Source: CBDUMN01 sp965368335 (GTDB lineage: Bacteria; Pseudomonadota; Alphaproteobacteria; Rhodospirillales; JAPHRK01). Taken from it: 41,711 bases of DNA. Under the pieces are notes generated by a model. That model was given only the letters and a program-made list of their open reading frames with translations, did no database searches and had not been told where the DNA came from. The position numbers and the translations under genes were made by a program. Numbering within the stretch: position 1 is the stretch's first letter; every line of letters starts with the position of its first letter. The stretch is from the NCBI GenBank assembly GCA_965368335.1, contig CBDUMN010000023.1:1-41711 (forward strand), given 5' to 3'. Shown here piece after piece: positions 41,711 through 41,711 of this stretch.

Positions 41711-41711
41711 G

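Noticed and set aside
1..41711. tRNA, rRNA, CRISPR array, insertion sequences, attachment sites
   Set aside because: No cloverleaf, rRNA signature, spaced direct-repeat array, transposase or integrase was seen in any gap.

Overview
The window reads as a chromosomal segment of an alphaproteobacterium, probably a marine or freshwater Rhodospirillales-type organism. The support is the family content (hdaA, eipB/DUF1849, a DinB with an N-terminal zinc ribbon, many c-di-GMP, hemerythrin and cytochrome proteins) and the order aspS-rnd-ppx-ppk ... hdaA-perM-pgsA-like-DUF2066-purM-purN, a familiar alphaproteobacterial neighbourhood. No tRNA, rRNA, CRISPR array, insertion sequence or prophage gene was recognised. 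GC content looks moderate to high, with AT-rich intergenic stretches.

Region by region. 1-6.4 kb: the N-terminal part of aspS, divergent from rnd (RNase D), then the polyphosphate pair ppk-ppx, and a SixA-like histidine phosphatase. 6.5-11.5 kb: an ArsR-type regulator with the two cysteines of persulfide sensors, and a two-gene RND efflux unit. 11.7-13.0 kb: a PAS-PAS-GGDEF diguanylate cyclase. 13.0-17.3 kb: a tightly coupled leftward operon (DUF2066 lipoprotein/periplasmic protein, CDP-alcohol phosphatidyltransferase, AI-2E/PerM permease, HdaA, and an SDR that lacks its catalytic Tyr and Lys). 17.5-19.2 kb: purMN. 19.2-22.6 kb: a membrane GGDEF-EAL protein with a periplasmic CXXCH haem motif, an acyl-CoA thioesterase and a degenerate histidine kinase. 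22.7-29.8 kb: a long leftward cluster of two metallo-beta-lactamase-fold hydrolases, a histone-deacetylase-family protein, an unlisted 55-residue membrane protein, xseB, ispA, dxs and tlyA. 29.9-32.3 kb: a DEAD-box RNA helicase and a conserved protein of unknown function.

The most unusual part is the approximately 880-base gene-poor stretch at 32.3-33.2 kb. It holds 12 GANTC (CcrM methylation) sites within 279 bases, mostly in one orientation and partly spaced about one helical turn apart. They flank an AT-rich block that contains a perfect CtrA box, TTAA-N7-TTAA. Immediately downstream is a 104-base nested inverted repeat and two small unknown genes. Genes to the left mostly point left and genes to the right mostly point right. 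This looks like a cell-cycle-controlled locus or possibly a replication origin, but I saw no DnaA box and no obvious strand-composition switch.

33.2-41.7 kb: the two small unknown proteins, a Mak-type fructokinase, DinB, a soluble double-PAS chemoreceptor, a hemerythrin lacking one iron-ligand His, EipB, a sigma-54-promoter-driven gene for a GGDEF protein that has lost its active site but kept the c-di-GMP-binding RxxD site, a companion protein of unknown function, a class I cytochrome c and a cytochrome c' that ends in a clear terminator.

Themes: c-di-GMP signalling (three GGDEF proteins of different kinds), sulfur/redox and oxygen or NO sensing (persulfide-type regulator, a likely persulfide dioxygenase, haem c sensor, hemerythrin, cytochrome c'), isoprenoid precursor synthesis and cell-cycle control (HdaA, CtrA/CcrM sites).
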